Below, in pieces: positions 36,961 through 45,439 of a stretch of DNA of 64,000 nt. The notes below the pieces were generated by a model, which saw only the letters and a list, made by a program, of their open reading frames with translations, was not told where the DNA came from and did no database searches. Source of the stretch: Pseudomonas sp. MYb60 (GTDB taxonomy: Bacteria; Pseudomonadota; Gammaproteobacteria; Pseudomonadales; Pseudomonadaceae); contig NZ_PCOZ01000002.1 in the NCBI RefSeq assembly GCF_002979555.1, forward strand, positions 496,001-560,000. The letters are read 5' to 3'. The position numbers and the translations under genes are program-made. Every line of letters starts with the position of its first letter. Positions within the stretch are counted from its first letter, which is position 1.

Positions 36961-37504
36961 GTCCGTGCCCATCAGGCGGCTGGTCACCCGCCTGCTCATT
37001 TTGGTGGTCGCCATGTTCGCCTTCGGCTTTGCGCTGGTGCCGATCTACGACGTGATGTGCAAGGCATTCGGCATCAATGGCAAGACTGCCGGGCAGTACG
37101 AAGGCTCGCAGGTGGTGGATGTATCGCGCCAGGTGCGGGTGCAGTTTCTGTCCACCAATGCCATCGACATGGTCTGGGAATTCCATTCCAAGGCTGACGA
37201 GGTAGTGGTCAATCCCGGTGCAGTGACCGAGATGCTGTTTGTGGCCCATAACCCCACGGACAAGGCGATGACCGCCCAGGCGGTACCGAGTATTTCCCCG
37301 GCCGAAGCGGCGATGTATTTCCACAAGACCGAATGTTTTTGCTTCACCCAGCAGGTGCTGCAGCCCGGTGAGCGCATCGAAATGCCGGTGCGTTTTATCG
37401 TCGATCGCGACATGCCCAAGGATGTGAAGCATTTGACCCTGGCGTACACGCTATTTGATATCACTGCCCGCCAACCGCCGGTGGCTGCCCACAGCGGCGG
37501 CTAG
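36953..37504 (+). CDS. ctaG: Cytochrome c oxidase assembly protein, CuB insertion factor
   Basis: 183 residues from ATG 36953. One N-terminal membrane anchor (LVTRLLILVVAMFAFGFALVP) is followed by a periplasmic domain of the Cox11/CtaG fold. The copper-binding ECFCFTQQ motif and the VPSISPAEAAMYFHK segment are present. It delivers copper to the CuB site of subunit I. A very strong GGGGGG-rich ribosome site precedes the start. The upstream in-frame ATG at 36914 is less likely. Confidence 0.94.
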   Translation: MAESVPIRRLVTRLLILVVAMFAFGFALVPIYDVMCKAFGINGKTAGQYEGSQVVDVSRQVRVQFLSTNAIDMVWEFHSKADEVVVNPGAVTEMLFVAHNPTDKAMTAQAVPSISPAEAAMYFHKTECFCFTQQVLQPGERIEMPVRFIVDRDMPKDVKHLTLAYTLFDITARQPPVAAHSGG

Positions 37505-37539
37505 CTACTGTTTGCCCCCTCAATCAGGAGAGCGAATAC

Positions 37540-38427
37540 ATGTCGTCTCATGATACGTACTACGTACCAGCGCAAAGTAAATGGCCAATAATTGCGACGT
37601 TTGGCCTGTTGATCACGGTGTACGGCCTGGGTTTGTGGTTCAACGACCTCAAGGCGGCGCGAGCGGAGTCCCACGGGCCGTGGATTTTTTTCGTCGGCGG
37701 GCTGTTGCTGGCCTACATGCTGTTCGGCTGGTTCGGCGCGGTGATCAAGGAAAGTCGCGCCGGGTTGTACAGCGCGCAGATGGACCGCTCGTTTCGCTGG
37801 GGCATGTCGTGGTTCATCTTTTCCGAGGTGATGTTCTTCATCGCGTTCTTCGGCGCACTGTTTTACGTGCGACACATGTCGGCGCCCTGGTTGGCGGGCG
37901 AAGGTTCAAAAGGCATCGCGCACATGCTCTGGCCGAACTTCGAGTTTGCCTGGCCGCTGCTCAACAACCCTGACCCCAAACTGTATCCCGCACCCGAAGG
38001 CACCATCAGCCCGTGGGGCCTGCCGCTGGTCAATACCATCCTGCTGGTGAGTTCCAGCGTGACCATCACCATCGCCCACCATGCCCTGCGCAAGGGTCAT
38101 CGCGGCGCGTTGAAGATCTGGCTGGCGATCACCGTGCTGCTGGGCCTGGCGTTCCTGGGGTTTCAGGCCGAGGAATACATCCATGCGTACAAAGAACTGG
38201 GCCTCACACTGGGTTCCGGCGTGTACGGCGCGACGTTCTTCATGTTGACGGGGTTTCATGGCGCCCACGTGACCATCGGCACGATTATTTTGTTCGTGAT
38301 GCTGATGCGTGTGATGCGCGGGCACTTCAACGCCGAGCACCAGTTCGGGTTCGAGGCGGCCAGCTGGTATTGGCACTTTGTGGATGTGGTGTGGATCGGG
38401 CTGTTCTTCTTCGTCTACGTGCTGTGA
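37540..38427 (+). CDS. coxC: Cytochrome c oxidase subunit III
   Basis: 295 residues with about seven transmembrane helices. It shows the MSWFIFSEVMFFIAFFGALFYVRH segment, FQAEEYIHAY, and the GFHGAHVTIGTI segment of subunit III. It stabilises the catalytic core and proton uptake. Length is as in other pseudomonads. The next gene on the minus strand is the small DUF2909 protein, six bases beyond its stop. Confidence 0.97.
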   Translation: MSSHDTYYVPAQSKWPIIATFGLLITVYGLGLWFNDLKAARAESHGPWIFFVGGLLLAYMLFGWFGAVIKESRAGLYSAQMDRSFRWGMSWFIFSEVMFFIAFFGALFYVRHMSAPWLAGEGSKGIAHMLWPNFEFAWPLLNNPDPKLYPAPEGTISPWGLPLVNTILLVSSSVTITIAHHALRKGHRGALKIWLAITVLLGLAFLGFQAEEYIHAYKELGLTLGSGVYGATFFMLTGFHGAHVTIGTIILFVMLMRVMRGHFNAEHQFGFEAASWYWHFVDVVWIGLFFFVYVL

Positions 38428-38433
38428 GGAGCG

Positions 38434-38637
38434 TTACCAAGGCGCATGGGAAACCAACTGGCCGCTGAAAAAGCCCCAGGTGATCAACCCCAGGGTGATC
38501 ACGGCCAAGATCACGCGCACGGTCAGGGCGTTGACGAGGCGGTTGGAGTGGCCGCCGTCCTTGACCAGGAAAAACAGGCCACTGAGCAGGCTCACAACGG
38601 TCGCGATCAGCATCAGGGCGATGGCAGCTTTGAGCAT
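38434..38637 (-). CDS. Twin-transmembrane protein of the DUF2909 family
   Basis: 67 residues, two membrane helices (AAIALMLIATVVSLLSGLFFLV and VILAVITLGLITWGFF) joined by a short polar loop. This is the DUF2909 pattern, found in cox clusters of gammaproteobacteria. It is on the opposite strand between coxC and the SURF1 gene. The function is unknown; association with oxidase assembly is inferred from its conserved place. Confidence 0.85.
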   Translation of the reverse strand: MLKAAIALMLIATVVSLLSGLFFLVKDGGHSNRLVNALTVRVILAVITLGLITWGFFSGQLVSHAPW

Positions 38638-38665
38638 GGGGCGGCTCCAATGGGATGGGCGGGCA

Positions 38666-39430
38666 ATGAAAACAAGTATAGCCAGCGCCGCAAAAGGCTT
38701 TCATCCAGGCATCGCACCGACGTTGGTGGTGCTGGTGTTGCTGCCCGTGATGGTGGGGATGGGGCTTTGGCAGCTGTCCCGCGGCCAGGAAAAACAACAG
38801 CTGGTGGACAGTTATGCCGAGCGGCGCGCGGCTGAGCCGATCAGCAGCGTGCAGCTCAACGAGCTCACCGACCCGGCCTTCCGTCGCGTCCGCCTGCGCG
38901 GCCAATTCGATGCCGCGCACACGGTGCTGCTCGACAACCGCATGCGCGACGGCAAGGCCGGCGTCGAGCTGCTGCAACCCTTCCATGACCAGGCCAGCGG
39001 CCTGTGGCTATTGCTCAATCGCGGCTGGCTGCCGTGGCCGGATCGGCGCCTGCCGCCGGCATTCACCACCCCCGACCAGCCGTTGAACCTGGACGCCTGG
39101 GTCTACGTCGCCCCCGGCGAAACCTTCCAACTGCACGCCGACCCGGCCAATGCCCAATGGCCGCGTCTACTGACCGCCTTGCATCCTGCCGCGCTCTGGG
39201 CCGAGTTGGGGCGCAGTGGTTTTGCCTATGAGCTGCGTGCCGAAGCCGGCCCCGGCACGTATGAAACCACCTGGCCGATTGTCGCGATGGGCCCGGAAAA
39301 ACACTTGGCGTATGCGGTGCAGTGGTTCGCCATGGCCTTGGCGCTGATGGCGCTTTACGTCTATCTCGGACGGCACAACACACAGGAGAAGTCCCATGGG
39401 AGCGGCCATGAATCCACCCAGCGCATCTGA
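38666..39430 (+). CDS. SURF1-family oxidase assembly protein
   Basis: 254 residues from ATG 38666. Two transmembrane helices flank a periplasmic domain: an N-terminal one with VLLPVMVGMGLWQLSRGQEK and a C-terminal one with YAVQWFAMALALMALYVY. The conserved GxWQLxR and LLLNRGWLP patterns identify SURF1. It takes part in heme a insertion into subunit I. The 3' end overlaps the next gene by about 35 bases. Confidence 0.92.
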   Translation: MKTSIASAAKGFHPGIAPTLVVLVLLPVMVGMGLWQLSRGQEKQQLVDSYAERRAAEPISSVQLNELTDPAFRRVRLRGQFDAAHTVLLDNRMRDGKAGVELLQPFHDQASGLWLLLNRGWLPWPDRRLPPAFTTPDQPLNLDAWVYVAPGETFQLHADPANAQWPRLLTALHPAALWAELGRSGFAYELRAEAGPGTYETTWPIVAMGPEKHLAYAVQWFAMALALMALYVYLGRHNTQEKSHGSGHESTQRI

Positions 39431-39980
39431 GCTGCCGGACCGGCGCAAAGGTCGCTGGCAGTTGATCCTGATCCTGATGATGGTGATCGGCCCGATGGCG
39501 CTGGCCACCTTCATGTACAAGCTGCAGTTCTGGGTGCCGGACAGCCGCAGCTATCACGGCGAGATGATCGGCAACGGCCAGACGCGCGCGGAGATCGGCG
39601 TGCAGGCGGATGAGCAGCGCTGGCAGTTGTTGGTCACGGCGCCCGCTGCCTGTGCTGCCGATTGCCAGCAGTTGGTGTACCTGGCGCGCCAACTGCAAAT
39701 CAGCCTGGGCCGCGATGCGTCACGCGCCAGCCATGCGTTGGCCAGTGCGCAGCCGGTCGGCGCCGAGTACGAGGCCAAATTGAAAGTCGAATACCCGCAG
39801 CTGCAACGCTACCCACTGGACCTGTCGACCTTCACCAAGGGCGCCACTGCACCAGGCGATGCGCAATTGTGGATCGTCGACCCCCACGGCAACCTGGTGC
39901 TGCGCTACGACGCCGGGGTCAAGGGCAAGGACTTGCTCAATGACCTGCGACACCTGCTGAAACTGTCGAACATCGGATAA
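39396..39980 (+). CDS. Membrane-anchored cox-cluster protein with CXXXC (Sco-like)
   Basis: 194 residues from ATG 39396 (ATG 39408 is possible). One transmembrane helix (LILILMMVIGPMALATFMY) precedes a periplasmic domain. Cys86-x3-Cys90 follows a WQLLV strand, as the Sco CXXXC follows WSLLFF, and DPHGN at 162-166 sits where Sco has its DHSGN copper histidine. A diverged Sco/thioredoxin-like copper chaperone or thiol reductase is inferred. It lies between SURF1 and heme A synthase genes, and the homologue in P. aeruginosa is unnamed. Confidence 0.7.
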   Translation: MGAAMNPPSASELPDRRKGRWQLILILMMVIGPMALATFMYKLQFWVPDSRSYHGEMIGNGQTRAEIGVQADEQRWQLLVTAPAACAADCQQLVYLARQLQISLGRDASRASHALASAQPVGAEYEAKLKVEYPQLQRYPLDLSTFTKGATAPGDAQLWIVDPHGNLVLRYDAGVKGKDLLNDLRHLLKLSNIG

Positions 39981-39990
39981 GGGCATCGTC

Positions 39991-41070
39991 ATGGCCAAGC
40001 CTGGATTTCGCCTTGCGTTGTTTGCCACCCTGCTGGCGCTGATCGTGGTGCTGCTCGGGGCCTATACCCGCTTGACCCATGCCGGCCTGGGCTGCCCGGA
40101 CTGGCCCGGTTGCTATGGGTTTATCAGCGTGCCGCAGAGCGAAGCCCAACTGGCCCATGCCGAACTGCATTTTCCCGACGCTCCGGTGGAAGCGGACAAG
40201 GGCTGGAGCGAGATGATTCATCGCTACTTCGCCGGTACCCTGGGGCTGTTGATCGCACTGCTGGCGGCGCGCTCGTGGAGCCATCGGCGTGACCCAGGCC
40301 AACCGGTGAAGTTGCCGCTGTTTGTGCTCGCGGTAGTCGTCGCTCAGGCGGCGTTTGGCATGTGGACGGTCACGTTGAAGCTCTGGCCCCAGGTGGTGAC
40401 GGGGCATCTGCTGGGGGGCTTTGCGACCTTGAGCCTGCTGTTCCTGCTGACCTTGCGATTGTCCGGCGTGCTGCCGGCGCTGATTGTGCCCAAACGCCTG
40501 CAATACTGGGCCACGGCGGGGCTGGTGCTGGTGATCGGCCAGATTGCGTTGGGCGGTTGGGTCAGCTCCAACTACGCGGCGGTGGCCTGTATCGACCTGC
40601 CGACCTGTCATGGCCAGTGGTGGCCTGCGGCGGACTTTGCCAACGGCTTTCACCTCACCCAGCACATCGGCCCCAACTATTTGGGCGGGCAGCTGGACAG
40701 CGAGGCGCGCACGGCGATTCATCTGACCCATCGTCTTGGCGCTGTGGTGGTCACGCTGGCGCTGCTGGGCCTGGCCTGGCAGTTGCGGCTGGTGGGCATG
40801 ACGCGTCTGGCTGGCCTGCTGCTGATCGCATTGGCGGCGCAACTCTGCCTGGGCCTGAGCAACGTGTATTTTCATCTGCCACTGCCGGTGGCGGTCGCCC
40901 ATAACGCCGGCGGCGCGGCCTTGTTGCTGACGCTGGTGCTGGTCAACTACCACGCACGCACCAGCCTCGTTCGGGTGCGTAACCAGCAGCCCTTCGGCTG
41001 GCGATTTATCCCGCGCAAACAGGTGTCGGGCCTCATCACCCTCAAAGGAGAGATGCCATGGCGTCCTTGA
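39991..41070 (+). CDS. ctaA: Heme A synthase (Cox15/CtaA)
   Basis: 359 residues with about eight transmembrane helices. It oxidises the C8 methyl of heme O to a formyl group. The first helix region holds [18 protein letters not shown]. The segments [12 protein letters not shown] and [11 protein letters not shown] carry the conserved heme-binding His residues. The gene overlaps cyoE by 13 bases. Confidence 0.95.
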   Translation: MAKPGFRLALFATLLALIVVLLGAYTRLTHAGLGCPDWPGCYGFISVPQSEAQLAHAELHFPDAPVEADKGWSEMIHRYFAGTLGLLIALLAARSWSHRRDPGQPVKLPLFVLAVVVAQAAFGMWTVTLKLWPQVVTGHLLGGFATLSLLFLLTLRLSGVLPALIVPKRLQYWATAGLVLVIGQIALGGWVSSNYAAVACIDLPTCHGQWWPAADFANGFHLTQHIGPNYLGGQLDSEARTAIHLTHRLGAVVVTLALLGLAWQLRLVGMTRLAGLLLIALAAQLCLGLSNVYFHLPLPVAVAHNAGGAALLLTLVLVNYHARTSLVRVRNQQPFGWRFIPRKQVSGLITLKGEMPWRP

Positions 41071-41957
41071 TCGGTGCGCGTCACGACCAGGCGCTCTGGC
41101 GTGATTACCTGGAGCTGACCAAGCCGAAAGTGGTGGTGTTGATGCTCATCACCTCGCTGGTGGGGATGTTCCTGGCGACGCGTGCCGGCGTGCCGTGGAC
41201 GGTGCTGGTGTTCGGCAACCTCGGGATTGCCCTGTGCGCGGGCGGCGCGGCGGCGGTGAACCATGTGGTGGACCGGCGTATCGATGCAGTCATGGCGCGT
41301 ACGCATAAACGGCCGCTGGCCCAGGGACGTGTGGCGCCAGGGGCAGCGTTGGCCTTTGCATTGTTTCTGGCTGTTGCAGGTTTAGCCCTGCTGCTGGCGT
41401 TTACCAACCCCTTGGCGGCGTGGCTGACCTTGGCTTCGCTGCTGGGCTATGCGGTGATCTACACCGGATTCCTCAAGCGCGCGACACCGCAGAATATCGT
41501 CATCGGCGGCCTCGCCGGGGCGGCACCGCCGCTGTTGGGCTGGGTGGCCGTCACCGGGCATATCAGCGCCGAGCCCTTGTTGCTGGTGCTGATCATCTTC
41601 GCCTGGACCCCGCCGCACTTCTGGGCCCTGGCCATCCATCGCAAAGAGGAATACGCGAAGGCCGATATTCCGATGCTGCCGGTGACCCACGGCGAGCAGT
41701 ACACCAAGGTGCATATCCTGCTCTACACCTTCGCCCTGCTGGCGGTGAGCCTGATGCCTTATGTGATCCATATGAGCGGCCCGCTCTACCTGGCCTGCGC
41801 ACTGCTATTGGGTGCGCGCTTTCTGCAATGGGCCTGGGTGTTGTACCGTGGCGGTCGGCCGCACGCGGCGATCAACACCTTCAAGTACTCTATCTGGTAC
41901 TTGCTGCTGCTGTTCATCGCCCTGCTCGTAGACCACTACCTACTGTTGAACCTATGA
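41058..41957 (+). CDS. cyoE: Protoheme IX farnesyltransferase (heme O synthase)
   Basis: 299 residues with about nine membrane helices, UbiA superfamily. It transfers farnesyl to heme B to give heme O. The first Asp-rich motif is [20 protein letters not shown], and the second is in the [16 protein letters not shown] and [13 protein letters not shown] region. It overlaps ctaA upstream and the Sco gene downstream (ATGA), so the heme A enzymes and the Sco protein are coupled. Confidence 0.96.
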   Translation: MASLIGARHDQALWRDYLELTKPKVVVLMLITSLVGMFLATRAGVPWTVLVFGNLGIALCAGGAAAVNHVVDRRIDAVMARTHKRPLAQGRVAPGAALAFALFLAVAGLALLLAFTNPLAAWLTLASLLGYAVIYTGFLKRATPQNIVIGGLAGAAPPLLGWVAVTGHISAEPLLLVLIIFAWTPPHFWALAIHRKEEYAKADIPMLPVTHGEQYTKVHILLYTFALLAVSLMPYVIHMSGPLYLACALLLGARFLQWAWVLYRGGRPHAAINTFKYSIWYLLLLFIALLVDHYLLLNL

Positions 41958-42589
41958 CCCGAACTCAGAAAACCGTCTTCATCCTGGTCGCCATCGTCGC
42001 GCTGATCATGGGCCTGACCGTCAACAAGGTGCTCAATGGCAAAGGCCAGGGCGACCCCACTGCGCTGATCGACGCAGGGATCATCCTGCTGCCGCAAAGC
42101 CGTCAGTTGCCCCCCGTCAGTATGAGCAACCAGGACGGCCAGCCGGTGCTGGTCAATGAGTTGAAGGGCAAGTGGAGCCTGCTGTTCTTTGGCTACACGT
42201 TCTGCCCGGATATCTGTCCTACCACTCTCGCCCAGTTGCGCCAGATCAAGAGCGAGCTGCCCAAGGACGTCGTGGACAAGTTGCAGGTGATCCTGGTGAG
42301 TGTCGATCCGCACCGCGATACGCCGGCTCAGCTCAAGCAGTACCTGGGGTACTTCGATCCGCAGTTCGTGGGCTTGACTGGTGCGAACGTGGAGGACGTG
42401 CAGAAGGTGTCGAATGCGGTGAGCATTCCGTTTATTCCGGCCGATACCAGCAAGCCGAATTACACCGTGGACCACAGTGGCAACCTGGCGTTGATCGGGC
42501 CGGACGGGACCCAGCGTGGGTTTATCCGGGCGCCGTTGAACAACCAGAAGCTAATCGCGCAACTGCCTGGCCTGTTGCAGCGAAAATAA
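41954..42589 (+). CDS. Sco-family CuA assembly protein
   Basis: 211 residues from ATG 41954. A single N-terminal membrane anchor precedes a thioredoxin fold. Copper ligands Cys84 and Cys88 (FCPDICP) and His175 (VDHSGN) are in place. It supplies or reduces copper for the CuA site of CoxB. It is the last gene of the oxidase cluster, followed by a strong hairpin. Confidence 0.95.
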   Translation: MTRTQKTVFILVAIVALIMGLTVNKVLNGKGQGDPTALIDAGIILLPQSRQLPPVSMSNQDGQPVLVNELKGKWSLLFFGYTFCPDICPTTLAQLRQIKSELPKDVVDKLQVILVSVDPHRDTPAQLKQYLGYFDPQFVGLTGANVEDVQKVSNAVSIPFIPADTSKPNYTVDHSGNLALIGPDGTQRGFIRAPLNNQKLIAQLPGLLQRK

Positions 42590-42607
42590 CTAACGCCACA
42601 AAACAAC

Positions 42608-42639
42608 GGTGGGAGGGGGCCAGCCCCCTCCCACCTTTT
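42608..42639. terminator. Strong hairpin between converging sco and metQ
   Basis: GGTGGGAGGGGGC at 42608-42620 pairs perfectly with GCCCCCTCCCACC at 42623-42635, followed by TTTT. It is a REP-type single unit acting as a likely bidirectional terminator. Confidence 0.75.
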
Positions 42640-42669
42640 GATCTCCGGTAGTTGGGAGATCGAGTCGGA

Positions 42670-43440
42670 TCAGAACGCCGGCTTGATCGCGCCTTTGTAC
42701 TTCTCTTCGATGAACTTCTTCACTTCAGGCGTGTGCAGGGCTGCCACCAGCTTCTTCACCGCGTCCGCGTCCTTGTTGTCTTCGCGGGTCACCAGAATGT
42801 TCACGTAAGGCGAGTCGCTGCCTTCAATGACCAGGGCGTCCTTGGACGGGTCCAGCTTGGCTTCCAGCGCATAGTTGGTGTTGATCAGCGCCAGGTCGAC
42901 CTGGGTCAGCACGCGCGGCAGGGTCGCGGCTTCCAGTTCACGGAACTTCAGGTTTTTCGGGTTGGCAGTGATGTCCTTGATGGTCGACAGGATGTTGCTC
43001 GGGTCCTTCAAGGTGATCAGGCCGTTCTTGGCCAGCAGCAACAGTGCGCGGCCGCCGTTGGTGGCGTCGTTCGGAATCACCACGTTGGCGCCGCTTGGCA
43101 GCTCGTCGAGCTTCTTGTACTTGCTGGAGTAGGCGCCCAGGGGCTCCAGGTGCACGGCACCGACGCTCACCAGGTGAGTGCCCTTGGCCTTGTTGAATTC
43201 ATCCAGGTACGGCTGGTGCTGGAAGAAGTTGGCGTCCAGGCGCTTTTCAGCCACTTGTACGTTCGGCTGCACGTAGTCGGTGAAGACTTTGACCTGCAGG
43301 TCCACGCCTTCTTTGGCGAGTGCAGGTTTCACGAACTCCAGGATTTCCGCATGCGGCACCGGCGACGCAGCGACGGTAATGGTTTCGGCGTGGGCGGAAA
43401 ACGCGGCAACGGCGGCGAAAGCAACCAGTAGTTTTTTCAT
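42670..43440 (-). CDS. metQ: D-methionine ABC transporter binding protein
   Basis: 256 residues of the NlpA/MetQ family. The signal peptide (MKKLLVAFAAVAAFSAHA) has no lipobox cysteine, so it is a soluble periplasmic protein rather than a lipoprotein. The mature protein starts ETITVAASPVPHAEIL. It binds methionine for the MetNI permease. Last gene of metNIQ, 52 bases after metI. Confidence 0.94.
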   Translation of the reverse strand: MKKLLVAFAAVAAFSAHAETITVAASPVPHAEILEFVKPALAKEGVDLQVKVFTDYVQPNVQVAEKRLDANFFQHQPYLDEFNKAKGTHLVSVGAVHLEPLGAYSSKYKKLDELPSGANVVIPNDATNGGRALLLLAKNGLITLKDPSNILSTIKDITANPKNLKFRELEAATLPRVLTQVDLALINTNYALEAKLDPSKDALVIEGSDSPYVNILVTREDNKDADAVKKLVAALHTPEVKKFIEEKYKGAIKPAF

Positions 43441-43492
43441 CCAACAAGCTCCTTGTTCGGGCAGGTGCCGGCTTTTGGGCCGGCAGTGGCCG

Positions 43493-44167
43493 TTATTTTC
43501 GAGAAAAATGCACCACCAGCTTGTCGCCGACGGTTTGCAGAATTTGCACCAGGATCAGCAGCATCACCACGGTGACCACCATCACATCGGTCTGGAAACG
43601 CTGGTAACCGAAGCGGATCGCCAGGTCACCCAGGCCACCGGCACCGACCACACCGGCCATCGCCGTGTAGGACACCAGTGTAATCGCCGTCACCGTAATC
43701 GCCGCGAAAATGCCGGGGCGTGCTTCGGGCAACAAGGCGTTGGTGATGATCTGGCGCGTGCTGGCGCCCATGGATTGGGTGGCTTCGATAATGCCGCGGT
43801 CCACTTCACGCAGGGCGGTTTCCACCAGGCGTGCGAAGAATGGCGTCGCACCGACGACCAACGGCGGAATCGCCCCCGCCACACCCAGCGAAGTCCCGGT
43901 GATCAACACGGTGAACGGGATCATCACGATCAACAGGATGATGAACGGCAGCGAACGCAGGATGTTCACGATCAGCGACAGCAGCGCGTACAGGCCCTTT
44001 TGTTCGAACAGTTGGCGCGGGCTGGTCAGGAACAGCAGCACGCCCAGCGGCAGGCCCAGTACCACGGTAAAGAACAGCGAGCCGAACAGCATGGTCATGG
44101 TGTCGCCAGTGGCGAGCCAGATTTCGGACCAGTCGATATTGGCGAAGAAACTCAACAGGACTTCCAT
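43493..44167 (-). CDS. metI: Methionine ABC transporter permease
   Basis: 224 residues with five membrane helices. The EAA-loop segment is GIIEATQSMGASTRQIITNALLPEA, which contacts the MetN ATPase. It imports methionine, including the D-form, through the inner membrane. Its start shares one base with the metN stop. Confidence 0.96.
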   Translation of the reverse strand: MEVLLSFFANIDWSEIWLATGDTMTMLFGSLFFTVVLGLPLGVLLFLTSPRQLFEQKGLYALLSLIVNILRSLPFIILLIVMIPFTVLITGTSLGVAGAIPPLVVGATPFFARLVETALREVDRGIIEATQSMGASTRQIITNALLPEARPGIFAAITVTAITLVSYTAMAGVVGAGGLGDLAIRFGYQRFQTDVMVVTVVMLLILVQILQTVGDKLVVHFSRK

Positions 44168-45174
44168 TAGCGCAGGACCTCCATGTGGACGTCGGCGGCG
44201 GTGAAGCGCGCGAAGGCGGCCTCCATGTCACCACCCGTGACGGCGAGGGTCAGTTGCCCGTAAGGGATGTCTTTGATGCGGTCGATACGGCCGGCAAGAA
44301 TGCTGTAGTCCACTCCCGTTTCGCGGGCGACGGTACCCAGCAGCGGCGCGTAGGTCGCTTCGCCCTGGAACGTCAGGCGCACGATACGGCCCGGCACATG
44401 GGCGAAATCGTCGCGTTGTTCGTTTTCGTCGACCTGTTCGGACTCTTGCACGAAGCGCTTGGTGGTCGGGTGCTGGGGGTGCAGGAACACATCGGCCACC
44501 GAGCCTTGCTCGACGATCACGCCGGCGTCCATTACCGCCACCTGGTCGCAGACGCGGCGGATCACATCCATTTCATGGGTGATCAAGACGATGGTCAGTT
44601 TGAGCTCGCGGTTGATTTCGGCCAGCAGTTGCAGCACCGAGGCGGTGGTCTGCGGGTCGAGGGCGCTGGTGGCCTCGTCGCACAGCAAGATTTTTGGCTT
44701 GGTCGCCAGCGCGCGGGCGATGCCGACGCGCTGCTTCTGGCCCCCGGACAATTGCGCCGGGTACTTTTTGGCGTGATCTGACAGGCCAACCCGTGCGAGC
44801 AGTTGTGCGACGCGCAGGTCGATGTCCTTGCGGGACAATTCGCCCGCCAGGGTCAGCGGCAGCGCCACGTTGTCGGCGACGGTCTTGGAGGCCAGCAGGT
44901 TGAAGTGCTGGAAAATCATCCCGACTTGCTGGCGAAAACGGCGCAGGCCGTTGGCGTCCAGGGCAGTCACTTCTTCACCGTCGACGCTGATCTGCCCGCC
45001 GCTCGGTTCTTCGAGGCGATTGATCAGGCGCAGCAGGGTACTTTTGCCGGCACCCGAATGGCCGATGAGGCCAAACACCTGGCCGTTCTCGACGGTCAGG
45101 CTGGTGGGGTGCAGCGCGGGGATATCCTTACCGTCGACACGGTAGGTTTTATGGACGTTATGAAACTCGATCAC
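44167..45174 (-). CDS. metN: Methionine ABC transporter ATP-binding protein
   Basis: 335 residues. Walker A is GHSGAGKST, the signature is LSGGQKQR and Walker B is ILLCDEAT. The C-terminal NIL domain (from about residue 265) senses cytoplasmic methionine and inhibits transport in the E. coli protein. First gene of metNIQ, transcribed away from katE. No SAM riboswitch is visible upstream. Confidence 0.96.
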   Translation of the reverse strand: MIEFHNVHKTYRVDGKDIPALHPTSLTVENGQVFGLIGHSGAGKSTLLRLINRLEEPSGGQISVDGEEVTALDANGLRRFRQQVGMIFQHFNLLASKTVADNVALPLTLAGELSRKDIDLRVAQLLARVGLSDHAKKYPAQLSGGQKQRVGIARALATKPKILLCDEATSALDPQTTASVLQLLAEINRELKLTIVLITHEMDVIRRVCDQVAVMDAGVIVEQGSVADVFLHPQHPTTKRFVQESEQVDENEQRDDFAHVPGRIVRLTFQGEATYAPLLGTVARETGVDYSILAGRIDRIKDIPYGQLTLAVTGGDMEAAFARFTAADVHMEVLR

Positions 45175-45439
45175 GTAGCGAACCTTGTGGGGCGCATGGA
45201 AAAGGGATCAGCGGTTAGCCGGGCGCGCATTTTAGCCTGTCCAACTAGTGTTTCTTAGCATTTATTTCGCATCCATCCAGCGATTTGGCAATAACGCGAT
45301 CAAAGGTCATATAAAAGGAACGGCCCCCAACCCCATCAGTCACTACTTAAGCAACTCGATTTCCCAGGTGCCGTGCCTGGGGTTTTGCTCAAACGAGCCG
45401 GGGATTGCTCTGGCCACTTTGAATAAGGAGTCATGTCTG
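45175..45439. other. 265-base divergent region between metN and katE
   Basis: A mostly AT-rich spacer holding promoters for both genes. TATAAAAGG near 45309 and CTACTTAAG near 45343 are AT-rich motifs but no clear sigma factor site stands out. A clear ribosome site AAGGAG (45425-45430) belongs to katE. An in-frame open extension of katE through this stretch is not considered coding. Confidence 0.5.

Noticed and set aside
45248..45439. In-frame N-terminal extension of katE
   Set aside because: The extra 64 residues have no catalase similarity and no ribosome site, and the standard KatE length is reached from 45440.
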